Numbered from the stretch's first letter, positions 47,859 to 59,800 are shown. The stretch is DNA of 64,000 nt from Paenarthrobacter aurescens TC1 (GCA_000014925.1 CP000474.1:1736001-1800000), one strand, 5' to 3'. Notes: a model not told the origin generated them from the sequence alone. Made by a program: numbers and translations.

Positions 47859-48862
47859 CTACTACCAACACCACCCGTCACTTCCTCAAGGACACGGATC
47901 TGAGCCCTGCCGAGCAGGCTGAGGTTTTGGAACTCGCCGTCCGTATGAAGGCCGCGCCGTACAGCGTGCAGCCCTTCGCCGCCGAGGGTAACGGCCGTAA
48001 GACAGTGGCAGTGATCTTTGACAAGACCTCCACCCGCACGCGTGTTTCCTTCGCCACCGGCATAGCGGACATGGGCGGCAACGCGCTGATCATCAACCCG
48101 GGTGAAGCCCAGATCGGCCACAAGGAATCCGTGGAGGACACGGCGAAGGTCCTGGAGCGCATGGTGTCCACCATCGTATGGCGGACAGGTGCGCACTCCG
48201 GCCTGGTGGCGATGGCAGAAAACTCGAAGGTCCCCGTCATCAATGCCCTGTGCGACGACTACCACCCCTGCCAGCTCCTTGCCGACCTTCTGGCCGTCAA
48301 GGAACACAAAGGCGAACTGGCTGGATTGAGCATGGCTTATCTGGGTGACGCCGCGAACAACATGGCCAACTCCTACTTGCTGGCCGGAGTTACTGCCGGA
48401 ATGCATGTGCGCATTTCCGGCCCCGAAGGCTATCTTCCGGCACCTGAAATCGTGGCTGCCGCGGAGGAGCGTGCGGCCGAGACAGGCGGCTCGGTGCTCA
48501 TCACCAGTGATGCAGCCGAAGCGCTCAAGGGCGCCGACGTCGTAGCAACGGACACGTGGGTTTCCATGGGCCAGGAAGCCGAAAAGGAAGCCCGGCTGCA
48601 GCTCTTCCGCGACTACTCCGTGGACGAGGCCGCCATGGCGCAGGCCGCGCCGGACGCCGTTGTGCTTCACTGCCTTCCGGCCTACCGGGGTTACGAAATT
48701 TCCGCCGGAGTGATCGACGGGCCGCAGTCGATTGTCTGGGACGAGGCGGAGAACCGCCTGCACGCCCAGAAGGCGCTGATGGCCTGGCTGATGCACCGCT
48801 CCGGTCTCGCTTTCGTGGACGGTCTTTCTCCCGTCGAAGGAACCGGGGAGAGCACGTTCTAG
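47855..48862 (+). CDS. argF: Ornithine carbamoyltransferase
   Basis: A 335-aa anabolic OTCase. Carbamoyl-phosphate motif [27 protein letters not shown], and ornithine site [15 protein letters not shown] start overlapping argD. Confidence 0.97.
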   Translation: MTTTNTTRHFLKDTDLSPAEQAEVLELAVRMKAAPYSVQPFAAEGNGRKTVAVIFDKTSTRTRVSFATGIADMGGNALIINPGEAQIGHKESVEDTAKVLERMVSTIVWRTGAHSGLVAMAENSKVPVINALCDDYHPCQLLADLLAVKEHKGELAGLSMAYLGDAANNMANSYLLAGVTAGMHVRISGPEGYLPAPEIVAAAEERAAETGGSVLITSDAAEALKGADVVATDTWVSMGQEAEKEARLQLFRDYSVDEAAMAQAAPDAVVLHCLPAYRGYEISAGVIDGPQSIVWDEAENRLHAQKALMAWLMHRSGLAFVDGLSPVEGTGESTF

Positions 48863-49398
48863 TGTCCACCAACCCGTCCGTGCCGGGCGCCAGCCCAGCC
48901 ACCAAGACTGCCCGACAGGCGCGCATCACCGCGATCCTGACGGGTGAGTCCGTGCGTTCACAAGCAGAGCTTGCAGCCCTGCTGGCGGACGACGGCGTCC
49001 AGGTCACCCAGGCCACCCTGTCCCGCGACCTCGTTGAACTGGGCGCAGTCCGGGTCCGGGGCAAGGAAGGCGCACTTGTTTACGCTGTCCCGGGGGAGGG
49101 TGGGGACCGCAACGCCAAGAGCGGCGTCACCCAGGAAATCCTGGATGCGCGGCTGACCCGGCTTTGCGGCGAACTCCTGGTGACAGCGGAGGCATCGGGC
49201 AACATCGTGGTACTCCGCACCCCGCCGGGAGCAGCCAATTTCCTGGCCTTGGCAGTTGACCACTCGGTGATGCCGTCGGTATTGGGTACGATCGCAGGCG
49301 ACGACACTTTGCTGCTGGTCGCACGGGATCCCGATGGCGGGGCAGAACTGGCAGCGCGTTTCCTGCGCATGGCCGAAGAAGCCGGGCCTGGCAACTAA
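48862..49398 (+). CDS. argR: Arginine repressor ArgR
   Basis: A 178-aa ArgR: N-terminal winged helix ([40 protein letters not shown]) and C-terminal hexamerisation/arginine-binding domain ([38 protein letters not shown]). GTG at 48862 overlaps the argF stop; the longer open frame from 48556 lies in argF. Its likely operators are the boxes before argC and possibly those before argG. Confidence 0.95.
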   Translation: MSTNPSVPGASPATKTARQARITAILTGESVRSQAELAALLADDGVQVTQATLSRDLVELGAVRVRGKEGALVYAVPGEGGDRNAKSGVTQEILDARLTRLCGELLVTAEASGNIVVLRTPPGAANFLALAVDHSVMPSVLGTIAGDDTLLLVARDPDGGAELAARFLRMAEEAGPGN

Positions 49399-49410
49399 TT
49401 GATCTTTTTC

Positions 49411-49444
49411 AGCATTGATTCACACAGCATTGATTCGAATGAAC
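49411..49444 (+). promoter_or_regulatory. Repeat/ARG-like region before argG
   Basis: AGCATTGATTC occurs twice (49411 and 49426) and TTGATTCGAATGAA is a near-palindrome. They lie 26-60 nt before argG, where an ArgR site would be expected, but match to an ARG box is weak. Confidence 0.3.
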
Positions 49445-49469
49445 CAAGCAACAATAAAGGAGCACTCTC

Positions 49470-52147
<2,678 letters not shown>

Positions 52148-52154
52148 ACCACTC

Positions 52155-52208
52155 GGGACGGCACGTCGCGGCCATGCCTTCGGGCAGGGCAACGCGAGGT
52201 GCCGTCCC
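52155..52208 (+). terminator. Hairpin after argH
   Basis: GGGACGGCAC and CGCG/ CGCGA with GTGCCGTCCC form a long stem around the loop; no T run. Confidence 0.7.
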
Positions 52209-52217
52209 GCTGTGCGT

Positions 52218-52223
52218 TAACAT
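52218..52223 (+). promoter_or_regulatory. -10 element for leaderless DinB-type gene
   Basis: TAACAT with 6 nt to the ATG at 52230. Confidence 0.5.
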
Positions 52224-52229
52224 GGCGCT

Positions 52230-52967
52230 ATGACTCAGATCACCCCTGAGGCGTTGCCCGCAGAGCTTCACAAAGCCGCCGACACCGTCACCCGCCTCGT
52301 ATCCAAGATGGACGAATCCTCCGTCGCGGAACCGTCAGAACTTCCAGGCTGGACCCGTGGCCACGTCCTGGCGCATCTTGCCGGAATTTCCAACGCCATG
52401 GCCCGGCAACTGGAGTACGCGCGCCGCGGCGAAACCGTGGAGCTGTACGACGGCGGCAGGGACGGCCGTACGAAGGCCATCGAACTGGCGGCAGGGCACA
52501 GCCTCGCCCGGCACACGGAATCGGTCACCGCCGCGCTGGGGTCCGCCATTGCCGCGTTCGACGCCTTGGGTCCGGACGATTGGCAAGCACGGATCGCCTA
52601 CAGAGACGGAACAGTGCTCGACGGCGGTCTGGCGCTGTGGCGCGAACTCACCATCCACGCATCGGACCTGCGTTTGGGTTACGGGCCGGAGACTTGGAGC
52701 CGACCCTTCTGCGAGCACCTCATCACTTTCCTGGCCGCACGTGTGCCCGAGACCTACAAACTGGTCCTGCAACCCACAGGGCTGCCACAACTGAGCATCG
52801 GCACCGGAGGCACATCCATAGCAATTACCGGCATGCTGACGGACATCGCGGCCTGGCTGGCCGGCCGCGAACCGAGCCTTGGGAGCCTGCGGGCAACTGC
52901 AGCCGCTGACGGAGTGGAGCTCCCCGAATTGCTGCCGTGGCCCGCGGCCCAGCCCGCCGCCCGCTAA
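52230..52967 (+). CDS. Mycothiol-dependent maleylpyruvate isomerase family protein
   Basis: A 245-aa DinB/MDMPI-superfamily protein. N-terminal ELPGWTRGHVLAHLAGISNAM and EELTIHASDL-like WRELTIHASDLRLGYG supply the His-x-His-Asp metal/thiol ligands. The family includes mycothiol-dependent isomerases and thiol transferases; the substrate here is unknown. The start is set by leaderless -10 spacing. Its 3' end runs into the 32-bp repeats that also encode the tail of the convergent alkA gene. Confidence 0.8.
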   Translation: MTQITPEALPAELHKAADTVTRLVSKMDESSVAEPSELPGWTRGHVLAHLAGISNAMARQLEYARRGETVELYDGGRDGRTKAIELAAGHSLARHTESVTAALGSAIAAFDALGPDDWQARIAYRDGTVLDGGLALWRELTIHASDLRLGYGPETWSRPFCEHLITFLAARVPETYKLVLQPTGLPQLSIGTGGTSIAITGMLTDIAAWLAGREPSLGSLRATAAADGVELPELLPWPAAQPAAR

Positions 52968-52976
52968 AGTCCGGAT

Positions 52977-53070
52977 GCTCTCTCACGTCCCTCGGGTTTG
53001 GGGCGGTCGCTCTCTCACTTCCCGCGGGTTTGAGCTGGTCGCTCTCTCACTTCCCGCGGGCTTGGTCTTC
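52977..53070. repeat. 32-bp tandem repeat, locus 1 (3 units)
   Basis: Units start at 52977, 53009 and 53041 with the pattern GCTCTCTCAC-tTCCC-GCGGG, then variable to TC. Units 2-3 contain the palindrome CCCGCGGG. The same unit is repeated four times at 59253. Confidence 0.85.
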
Positions 53071-54542
53071 ACCGCTGCTGCCCGCCACAAGTGCATGGTG
53101 GCGTACGAACGCCACGGGCTGACCTCCCTGAAGTCTGCGCTGAGTCCCAACCCCACGGGCAGCGCCTTCACGCCGTTCCTTACTGCCGCGTCATTGGCCA
53201 GGAACACATCCGGGGCGCCCAGTACCCTCATGACGACATAGCCCACCGTCCACGGTCCCACGCCAGGCATTGGGAGAAGCTTCCGGCCGAGGCTGGCGGG
53301 GTCGTCGCCGTAGCCGAAGTCCAGTTCCCCGCTGGCCATGGCCTCGGCGGCGGCCACGATGGAGTCGATGCGGCGCTGTGGTCCTCGGAGTAAGGCACGC
53401 CCGTGTTCGGCGAGTTCTGCTGCTGTAGGAAATAGTCGATCAAGGTCTGGCGCAGCGCCATCGACGGCGGATCCGGCCGCAGACAACTGGCTAAGGGCAG
53501 TTCGGGCAGCAGCGACGGTGATCTGTTGTCCGATCATTGCCCGAATAAGCAGTTCCTGGGGCTCCACAGCCCCCGGCACGCGCATCCCCGGGAGTGCGGC
53601 CACGCTGGCCGTAAGCCTCGGATCCGCTGCCAGGGCGCCATCGACCGCTTGCGGATCGGCGTCCAGGTCGAACAGCCTGCGGACCCGGCTCAACAGTGCC
53701 GGGAGGTCGTGCAGGTCCACGGCCGTGGCTGTGAGTTGCAACGGTTTGCCGGGTGTTGAGGGGCTGTAGGCAACCGAAAAGGATGCGCTGCCTCGGGGGA
53801 GCCGGAGCGTGCGGGCATAGGTCCGGCTCCCGTCACTGTCAGTCGTTGCTCTTTCGATGCCCGGCACCGCGCGAACTGCCAGGAAGTCGACAATGCCCGG
53901 ATCGAAGGGTTCCCTGTAAGGAAGGTTCAGCGTCAGCGCCGCCGGGGCTGGCGTCGCTGCCCCGGAACCTTTGCGGGTGCTGGACTTCGCCGCGGTGGCA
54001 CGGACCGCCGTCGGGGTCATCGCGAAAACCTCGCCGATGGTGTCGTTGAATTGCCGCACGCTGTTGAACCCTGACGCGAACGCAACGTCGGCGAGGAGCA
54101 TGTCGGTGGAAACCAGCAACGTCCTGGCGGTCTGCGCCCTGCTGGCCCGTGCCAGTGAGAGGGGGCCGGCGCCGAGTTCGTTGCTGAGGATGCGATTAAG
54201 CTGTCGAGCGGAGTACCCCAGCCGGTTCGCGAGGCCGTCGACGCCCTCGCGCGTGATGACGCCGTCGTTGATCAATCTCATCGCGCGTCCGGCAATGTCG
54301 GAACGGATGTTCCATGCAGGCGTTCCAGGGACAGCCTCGGGCAGGCATCGCTTGCAGGCGCGATACCCGGCCTCATGAGCCGCTGCGGAGGTTTCGTAGA
54401 AGGTGACGTTCTCAGCCTTGGGCGTTCGGGCAGGGCACGACGGCCGGCAGTAGATGCCGGTGGAGCTGACGGCAGTGAAGAACTGACCGTCAAAGCGGGT
54501 GTCGCGGGCGTCGATCGCCCTGTAGCGCTGCCAGAAGTCCAT
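52983..54542 (-). CDS. alkA: Ada-AlkA fusion: methyl-sensing regulator and 3-methyladenine DNA glycosylase II
   Basis: A 519-aa bifunctional protein. Ada metal-binding domain (residues 1-80, [35 protein letters not shown], four Cys zinc site with the methyl-acceptor Cys), AraC-type helix-turn-helix (about 95-185), AlkA N-terminal domain (about 200-310), and HhH-GPD glycosylase domain (about 325-490; [21 protein letters not shown]). The O6-guanine methyltransferase domain is absent. The final 28 residues ([20 protein letters not shown] and on) are encoded by the 32-bp repeats and lie outside the known fold. Divergent from mpg by 83 bp. Confidence 0.92.
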   Translation of the reverse strand: MDFWQRYRAIDARDTRFDGQFFTAVSSTGIYCRPSCPARTPKAENVTFYETSAAAHEAGYRACKRCLPEAVPGTPAWNIRSDIAGRAMRLINDGVITREGVDGLANRLGYSARQLNRILSNELGAGPLSLARASRAQTARTLLVSTDMLLADVAFASGFNSVRQFNDTIGEVFAMTPTAVRATAAKSSTRKGSGAATPAPAALTLNLPYREPFDPGIVDFLAVRAVPGIERATTDSDGSRTYARTLRLPRGSASFSVAYSPSTPGKPLQLTATAVDLHDLPALLSRVRRLFDLDADPQAVDGALAADPRLTASVAALPGMRVPGAVEPQELLIRAMIGQQITVAAARTALSQLSAAGSAVDGAAPDLDRLFPTAAELAEHGRALLRGPQRRIDSIVAAAEAMASGELDFGYGDDPASLGRKLLPMPGVGPWTVGYVVMRVLGAPDVFLANDAAVRNGVKALPVGLGLSADFREVSPWRSYATMHLWRAAAVKTKPAGSERATSSNPREVRERPPQTRGT

Positions 54543-54613
54543 TGCTTTATCCTGCCAGCCGTTCGAAGCAGTCGCTAGCGGAAATCGGACATGGCCGTTT
54601 GCTGCATTGTTGC

Positions 54614-54619
54614 TAGGGT
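54614..54619 (+). promoter_or_regulatory. -10 element for leaderless mpg
   Basis: TAGGGT with 6 nt to the ATG at 54626. Confidence 0.5.
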
Positions 54620-54625
54620 CTGGTC

Positions 54626-55291
54626 ATGAGTTACGTGCCAAACGAGGTCAGCAGCCCCGCCGACGTGCGCAAGTTCCTTGAGGGCGATCCCCGTGTCATC
54701 GCTCCGCTGATACTCGGTGCGGTACTGACCCACCACTCGGAAGCCGGTCCGGTCTCCGTCAGGCTCACCGAAGTTGAGGCCTACCTTGGGCCTCGCGACT
54801 CCGAGCACCCCGACCCCGGCTCCCACACCTTCGGCGGTCCTACCGCCCGGAATGCGCCCATGTTCGGGCCGCCCGGGTTCCTGTACGTCTACTTCACCTA
54901 CGGCATGCACTACTGCGCCAACATTGTCTGCGGTCCCGATGGCGCTGCGTCAGCACTGCTCCTGCGTGCCGGTGAAATCGTCGAGGGGGAGGGTCTCGCC
55001 GCCCTTCGCCGGCCTGCATCCAAAGCGCACAAGGACCTGGCCAGCGGACCCGCCAGGCTCGCCTCCGCGCTGGGACTTACGACGGCGGACACTGGCCGTG
55101 ACGCGCTCGCGGAACCGTTCAGTTTGTGGTTGCCCAGGACGCCGGCGCCTGCCGTTGCCAGCGGACCACGGGTGGGCGTAGCGGGTCCGGGCGGAAGCAC
55201 TGAATACCCGTGGCGCTTCTGGATCGAGGACGATCCTACGGTGTCCCGGTACAAGGCAGCACGGCCGCGGAACCGGAGCGCCACCAACTGA
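54626..55291 (+). CDS. mpg: DNA-3-methyladenine glycosylase, AAG/MPG family
   Basis: A 221-aa base-excision glycosylase removing alkylated purines. Catalytic Glu in RLTEVEAYLG; MFGPPGFLYVYFTYGMHYC and SGPARLASALGL are typical. Unrelated in fold to AlkA, so this locus holds two alkylation-repair glycosylases back to back, 83 bp apart. Confidence 0.93.
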   Translation: MSYVPNEVSSPADVRKFLEGDPRVIAPLILGAVLTHHSEAGPVSVRLTEVEAYLGPRDSEHPDPGSHTFGGPTARNAPMFGPPGFLYVYFTYGMHYCANIVCGPDGAASALLLRAGEIVEGEGLAALRRPASKAHKDLASGPARLASALGLTTADTGRDALAEPFSLWLPRTPAPAVASGPRVGVAGPGGSTEYPWRFWIEDDPTVSRYKAARPRNRSATN

Positions 55292-55380
55292 CTTCAGCGC
55301 TGGCGGCTTTGCGAACCTCGACTTTTGTGTGACGCAGCCCGCCGTATGACGCGTACCCCCCACGTTTACCAAAATCGCTG

Positions 55381-55386
55381 TAGAAT
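55381..55386 (+). promoter_or_regulatory. -10 candidate for helD-like gene
   Basis: TAGAAT, about 37 nt before the ATG. No clear -35. Confidence 0.4.
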
Positions 55387-55422
55387 GGTAGGTCTGTCTT
55401 TTGCGATAGGGGTTACGGTTCG

Positions 55423-57651
55423 ATGCACGACGCTGATTTGGTCCATGAGCAGGAATATGTTGCCGGGCTGTATGCCCGGCTCGATGAGCTGCGCGCCGAA
55501 AAGCGCGCCCAGCTGGCGCAGGTGCGCAAGGCCGGTGCGGTGGGAACCATGCAGAACGTCTCAGAACGTGACGCGTTCGCGGCACTGTACGAAGACCGCC
55601 TGGCCCAGCTCGACGCCGTCGACGACCGCCTGGTCTTTGGCCGCCTGGACCTTGATTCCGGTGAGGCGCAGTACATTGGCCGCATCGGGCTGTCCACGGC
55701 CGATCTCCAGCGGCTGATGGTCGACTGGCGTGCTCCGGAAGCCGGCCACTTCTACCAAGCCACCGCGTTCGACCGTCAAGGCGTGCGCCGCCGCCGTCAC
55801 CTGATCCTTCAGGGGCGCGACGTGAAAGCCATAGAAGACGATGTCCTGGATGCCGGGATGCTTGCGGACAACGACTCGCTCCAGGGCGAGGGCGCGCTGC
55901 TCGCTGCGCTGAATTCCAAGCGCACGGGCCGCATGTCGGACATCGTGGGCACCATCCAGTCCGAGCAGGACCGGATCATCCGTTCATCCATTTCCGGCGC
56001 GCTGGTAGTCCAGGGCGGCCCCGGAACGGGCAAGACCGCCGTAGCCCTGCACCGTGCCGCCTACCTGTTGTACACGCACCGCGAGCGGCTCAAGAGCGCC
56101 GGTGTGCTGCTTGTCGGGCCGTCGTCGTCCTTCATGCACTACATCGAACGAGTGCTTCCGTCGCTCGGCGAGACCGGTGTGGTCATGGCCAGCCTCGGAC
56201 GCCTCATGCCCGGCATTCACGCCATTCCCGAGGAAAATGCGGACGTCGCCGCCCTCAAGGGCAAGCTGGACATGGCCACCGTGGTGGCAAATGCCGTGGC
56301 AAACCGGCAACGGACGCCTGCTGAGGACCGTATCCTCGAAGTTGACTCGCGGAAGCTGACGCTGACGGTTCGTCAGGTCCGCCGTGCCCGGGAAAAAGCC
56401 CGCGCAACAGGCAAGCCGCATAACGAAGCGCGGCTCACGTTCGTCAAGATCCTCCTACGCGAGCTCACGGAGCAGCTGACGGACCTCGTAGAAGAGGGCA
56501 ACATCGGCAACAACGCCGATCGCGCCTACTTGGCCGAAGACGTACGGTCGGCCCGCGACGTGCGCATCGCGCTCAACCTTTGCTGGATGCCGATGACGCC
56601 TGAGAAACTCATTTCCGAGCTCTTCAGCAAGCCTGCCATCCTCGAAGCCTGCACGCCGCACCTGACACCCGCACAGCGTTCGCTGCTGCAGCGTCCGGTG
56701 GATGCGCCGTGGACGGAAGCAGATGTTCCGCTGCTGGATGAGGCTGCAGAATTGCTCGGTGAGCTGGACCCGGCCGCCGGCAGGGGACTGGCCCAACAGG
56801 AAGCCGACCGCGCACGCGACCTCGCCAACGCCAAGCAGACCCTCGCCAACATGGAAGCGATGGGCGTGGACGTCCTGGTGACCGCTGAAGAGCTCGCCGA
56901 ACAGAACCAGGAACGCGAAGGACGGCTGACCGCTGCCGAACGCGCCACGAGCGACCGGTCATGGGCCTTCGGCCACATCGTGGTTGACGAGGCCCAGGAA
57001 CTCTCGCCCATGCAGTGGCGGCTTCTGGTACGGCGTTGCCCGCTCAAGTCCTTCACGATCGTGGGCGACATCGCCCAAACGAGTGCAGCAGCCGGTGCCA
57101 ATTCGTGGCAAAGCGCACTGGCGCCGTCGTTCGGTGACCGCTGGACACTGGAAGAACTTACCGTCAACTACCGCACGCCGTCGCAGATCGCAGAAGCTGC
57201 TGTCCGCATGGCCAACCGCGCAGGTTTGGTTGTTTCGGCTCCGAAGGCCGTACGCGAAGGCAAGTGGTCACCCATTGTGGACCACGTGGAGGCGGACGGC
57301 ATCGTGAAGCGCTTGGTTGAAGTCCTGCCGGAAGAAGTCGAAGCGATCGACGGCGGCCTTCTGGCTGTCATTGCCGACGGTCCCTTGCTGCCTCAGGCCA
57401 CAGCCGCGTTGCGGGAAGTCTACGGGCGTCGCATCGGATCCGGGGCGGGCAGCTACCAGCAGGACATCGTGGTGATCAGCCCCAAGGAAGCCAAAGGACT
57501 GGAATTCGACGGTGTGGTGGTGCTGGAACCGGCTGCCATGTTGAATCACGAGCACGGCAAGGTGGGTGACCTCTACGTTGCCATGACCCGGGCCACCCAG
57601 CGTCTGCGCCTCATCGCAGCCGCACCGGTACCCGCCGGTATCGAACGGTAG
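55423..57651 (+). CDS. HelD-like RNA polymerase-associated ATPase (SF1, UvrD-like)
   Basis: A 742-aa SF1 ATPase. N-terminal coiled-coil (residues 1-70, EYVAGLYARLDELRAEKRAQ) that enters the RNA polymerase channel, 1A domain with Walker A VVQGGPGTGKTAVAL (about residue 190), DEAQELSP motif II, VGDIAQTSAAAG motif III, SPKEAKGLEFDGVVV motif V and YVAMTRATQRL motif VI. HelD proteins release stalled polymerase; actinobacterial HelR members displace rifampicin. No rifamycin-associated element is seen in the promoter. Which HelD class it is has not been established. Confidence 0.87.
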   Translation: MHDADLVHEQEYVAGLYARLDELRAEKRAQLAQVRKAGAVGTMQNVSERDAFAALYEDRLAQLDAVDDRLVFGRLDLDSGEAQYIGRIGLSTADLQRLMVDWRAPEAGHFYQATAFDRQGVRRRRHLILQGRDVKAIEDDVLDAGMLADNDSLQGEGALLAALNSKRTGRMSDIVGTIQSEQDRIIRSSISGALVVQGGPGTGKTAVALHRAAYLLYTHRERLKSAGVLLVGPSSSFMHYIERVLPSLGETGVVMASLGRLMPGIHAIPEENADVAALKGKLDMATVVANAVANRQRTPAEDRILEVDSRKLTLTVRQVRRAREKARATGKPHNEARLTFVKILLRELTEQLTDLVEEGNIGNNADRAYLAEDVRSARDVRIALNLCWMPMTPEKLISELFSKPAILEACTPHLTPAQRSLLQRPVDAPWTEADVPLLDEAAELLGELDPAAGRGLAQQEADRARDLANAKQTLANMEAMGVDVLVTAEELAEQNQEREGRLTAAERATSDRSWAFGHIVVDEAQELSPMQWRLLVRRCPLKSFTIVGDIAQTSAAAGANSWQSALAPSFGDRWTLEELTVNYRTPSQIAEAAVRMANRAGLVVSAPKAVREGKWSPIVDHVEADGIVKRLVEVLPEEVEAIDGGLLAVIADGPLLPQATAALREVYGRRIGSGAGSYQQDIVVISPKEAKGLEFDGVVVLEPAAMLNHEHGKVGDLYVAMTRATQRLRLIAAAPVPAGIER

Positions 57652-57675
57652 GAAAAACGGACCCTGCAATCCTGC

Positions 57676-57681
57676 TAACTT
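57676..57681 (+). promoter_or_regulatory. -10 element for leaderless tyrS
   Basis: TAACTT with 7 nt to the GTG at 57689. Confidence 0.45.
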
Positions 57682-57688
57682 AGATCTC

Positions 57689-58999
57689 GTGTCACACGTA
57701 AACAACCTCGAGTCCCAGCACAACGATCCCGCCTTTGCCAACGTCTGGCAGGAGCTCAAATGGCGCGGCCTTGTCCACGTTTCCACTGATGAAACGGAAC
57801 TGGAAAAGCTGCTCGCCGGGGACCCGATCACGTATTACTGTGGCTTCGATCCCACCGCGCCGTCGCTGCACCTGGGCAACCTTGTGCAGTTGCTGGTGAT
57901 GCGCCGCCTGCAGCTGGCCGGCCACAAGCCGCTCGGTTTGGTGGGCGGTTCCACCGGCTTGATCGGTGACCCCCGCCCGACGGCGGAACGTACTTTGAAC
58001 ACCAAGGACACCGTCGCGGAGTGGGTCGGCTACCTTCAGGGCCAGGTGCGCCGTTTCCTCAGCTTCGAGGGCGAAAACCCTGCCCGCATGGTCAACAACC
58101 TGGACTGGACGGCGCCTTTGAGTGCCATCGACTTCCTTCGCGAGATCGGCAAGCACTTCCGTGTTGGCACCATGCTGCGCAAGGATGCCGTAGCGTCGCG
58201 CCTCAGCTCGGACGAAGGTATCAGCTACACCGAGTTCAGCTACCAGATCCTGCAGGGAATGGACTACCTCCAGCTTTTCCGCGACTACGGCTGCGCGTTG
58301 CAGACGGGCGGCTCGGACCAGTGGGGCAACCTCACCAGCGGAACCGAACTCATCCGTAAGGTAGAAGGCAAGAGTGTCCACGCCCTCGGCACGCCGCTCA
58401 TCACCAACTCCGACGGCACCAAGTTCGGCAAGAGCGAAGGCAACGCCATTTGGCTGGACCCGGACATGTGCAGCCCGTACACCTTCTACCAGTTCTGGCT
58501 GAACACCGCCGATGCTGATGTGGTTGACCGGCTTAAGGTATTCACATTCCTGAGCCGTGCCGAGATCGAGGCACTTGGCCAGGCTGTGGAGGAGCGCCCG
58601 TTTGCCCGCGAAGGCCAGAAGAAGCTCGCCTTCGAAGTGACCTCCCTGGTGCATGGCGTAGACGCGACCGAGAAAGTCATCGCTGCTTCGGCTGCGCTGT
58701 TCGGCAACGGGGACCTCGCCGTACTGGATGAGCGGACCCTTGAAGCTGCCACGGCGGAACTTCCCTCCGCGACGATTGGGGCCGACGGCCTCGGCATCAT
58801 CGACCTCCTGGTTGCTTCGGGTCTGTCGGACAGCAAGTCGGCCGCCCGCCGGACCGTCGGCGAGGGCGGCGCCTACGTGAACAACACCAAGGTGTCCGAT
58901 CCCGACGCTGTCATTGCCCGCGAGGAACTGCTGCATGGCCGGTACTTGCTCCTCCGCCGGGGCAAGAAGAACCTGGCAACCATCGAGGTCTCGGCCTAA
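57689..58999 (+). CDS. tyrS: Tyrosyl-tRNA synthetase
   Basis: A 436-aa class Ic synthetase. The HIGH-like motif PTAPSLHLGNLVQLL, VGGSTGLIGDPR, GSDQWGNLTSG and KMSKS-like KFGKSEG are present; the C-terminal S4 domain (SAARRTVGEGGAYVNNTKV) binds tRNA. GTG start. Followed by a clear terminator. Confidence 0.97.
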   Translation: MSHVNNLESQHNDPAFANVWQELKWRGLVHVSTDETELEKLLAGDPITYYCGFDPTAPSLHLGNLVQLLVMRRLQLAGHKPLGLVGGSTGLIGDPRPTAERTLNTKDTVAEWVGYLQGQVRRFLSFEGENPARMVNNLDWTAPLSAIDFLREIGKHFRVGTMLRKDAVASRLSSDEGISYTEFSYQILQGMDYLQLFRDYGCALQTGGSDQWGNLTSGTELIRKVEGKSVHALGTPLITNSDGTKFGKSEGNAIWLDPDMCSPYTFYQFWLNTADADVVDRLKVFTFLSRAEIEALGQAVEERPFAREGQKKLAFEVTSLVHGVDATEKVIAASAALFGNGDLAVLDERTLEAATAELPSATIGADGLGIIDLLVASGLSDSKSAARRTVGEGGAYVNNTKVSDPDAVIAREELLHGRYLLLRRGKKNLATIEVSA

Positions 59000-59023
59000 G
59001 TAGTTTAGTTATCCAGCTCTGAG

Positions 59024-59058
59024 AGGGTCGGCAACCGTTATGGTTGCCGACCCTTTTT
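59024..59058 (+). terminator. Terminator after tyrS
   Basis: AGGGTCGGCAACC / GGTTGCCGACCCT, 13-bp stem with a 5-nt loop, then TTTT. Confidence 0.92.
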
Positions 59059-59252
59059 GCGTTTAAGCGTGCTTACTCCTGCCGGCGTTGGGTGGTGTGG
59101 CTGAATGGTGGGGGGTGGGCTGGTGTGGTTGGCGCGGAAGCGGTGGTTGGTGCGGAGGGTGTGGTTGGCGCGGTGGCGGTGGTCATCCTCTGCGCGCTCG
59201 CTCCTTCGTCGCTTGGACGCGCGCTGCCGGATAACCGCCGCCACCTTCCGAC
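59059..59252 (+). other. Gene-free G-rich spacer downstream of tyrS
   Basis: Between the tyrS terminator and the 32-bp repeats. The plus strand is G- and T-rich (many GGTGG/GGTTGG runs). Open frames here have no recognisable protein content. Confidence 0.6.
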
Positions 59253-59373
59253 GCTCTCTCACATCCCTCGGGTTTGGAGCCGTCGCTCTCTCACATCCCT
59301 CGGGTTTGGAGCCGTCGCTCTCTCACATCCCTCGGGTTTGGAGCCGTCGCTCTCTCACATCCCTCGGGTTGGT
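59253..59373 (+). repeat. 32-bp tandem repeat, locus 2 (four units)
   Basis: Units start at 59253, 59285, 59317 and 59349; three are identical and the last is truncated. Each contains CTCTCTCACATCCCTCGGG followed by TTTGGAGCCGTC. Related to the three units at 52977-53070. Confidence 0.9.
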
Positions 59374-59562
59374 GGGGTGTTCGACGGCGGTGGTTGGGTT
59401 TGGGGTTTTGGTGGTCTTGGTGTGGGGGTTGGGTGGTGTGATGGGCTTCACGGGGTGGTGTTTTGGTGGTTTGGTGGGTGTTTTGGGGTTGGGTGGGGTT
59501 GTTTTCCTTGTGTTAGCGGTGTTTTTGGGTGGTGTTGGGGTGGATTTGGTGTGGGGGTTGGG
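59374..59562 (+). other. G/T-rich tract before the rrn operon
   Basis: About 190 nt almost free of A and poor in C on the plus strand, with many GGG and GGTGGTTTGG-type runs, able to form G-quadruplexes or R-loops. No gene recognised. It lies next to the rrn promoter region. Confidence 0.6.
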
Positions 59563-59574
59563 CGCGTGTAAAGT
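59546..59574 (+). promoter_or_regulatory. Candidate rrn promoter
   Basis: TTGGTG (59546-59551), 17-nt spacer, TAAAGT (59569-59574). Weak -35. Additional promoters could lie at 59700-59770. Confidence 0.3.
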
Positions 59575-59775
59575 TATTCGAGTCGCCGCCGCTGATGCGG
59601 AAAGTTAGCGACAATCTCCCTTCAAATCACCGGTTCCGGTTGTGCTTTTGTGTGCTTCTGGTTGGTGGGGGAGGCCTGTGGCTGGTTTGCTTTGTGCGGC
59701 TGGTTCGGGTAAGTTTGAAAAGTTGCTCCGGAGCGATCCAGCTGAGGCTGGTGGTACTGCTTTGGATTAGCGACC

Positions 59776-59800
59776 TGTTGTTTGAGAACTCAATAGTGTG
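59776..59800 (+). promoter_or_regulatory. boxA-like leader element before 16S
   Basis: TGTTGTTTGAGAACTCAATAG, a motif repeated before 23S (61890) and typical of actinobacterial rrn antitermination/processing regions. Confidence 0.55.

Noticed and set aside
52977..53070. CRISPR array
   Set aside because: The repeats are directly tandem with no unique spacers, and no cas genes are nearby.
55325..55422. Rifamycin-associated element before the HelD-like gene
   Set aside because: No inverted GGGGCTTGC-type sequence was found in the 130 nt before the start.
59044..59608. Long open frames across the 32-bp repeats and G/T tract
   Set aside because: They merely translate the repeats ([15 protein letters not shown] pattern) and G/T-rich DNA; no domain, no ribosome-binding site.
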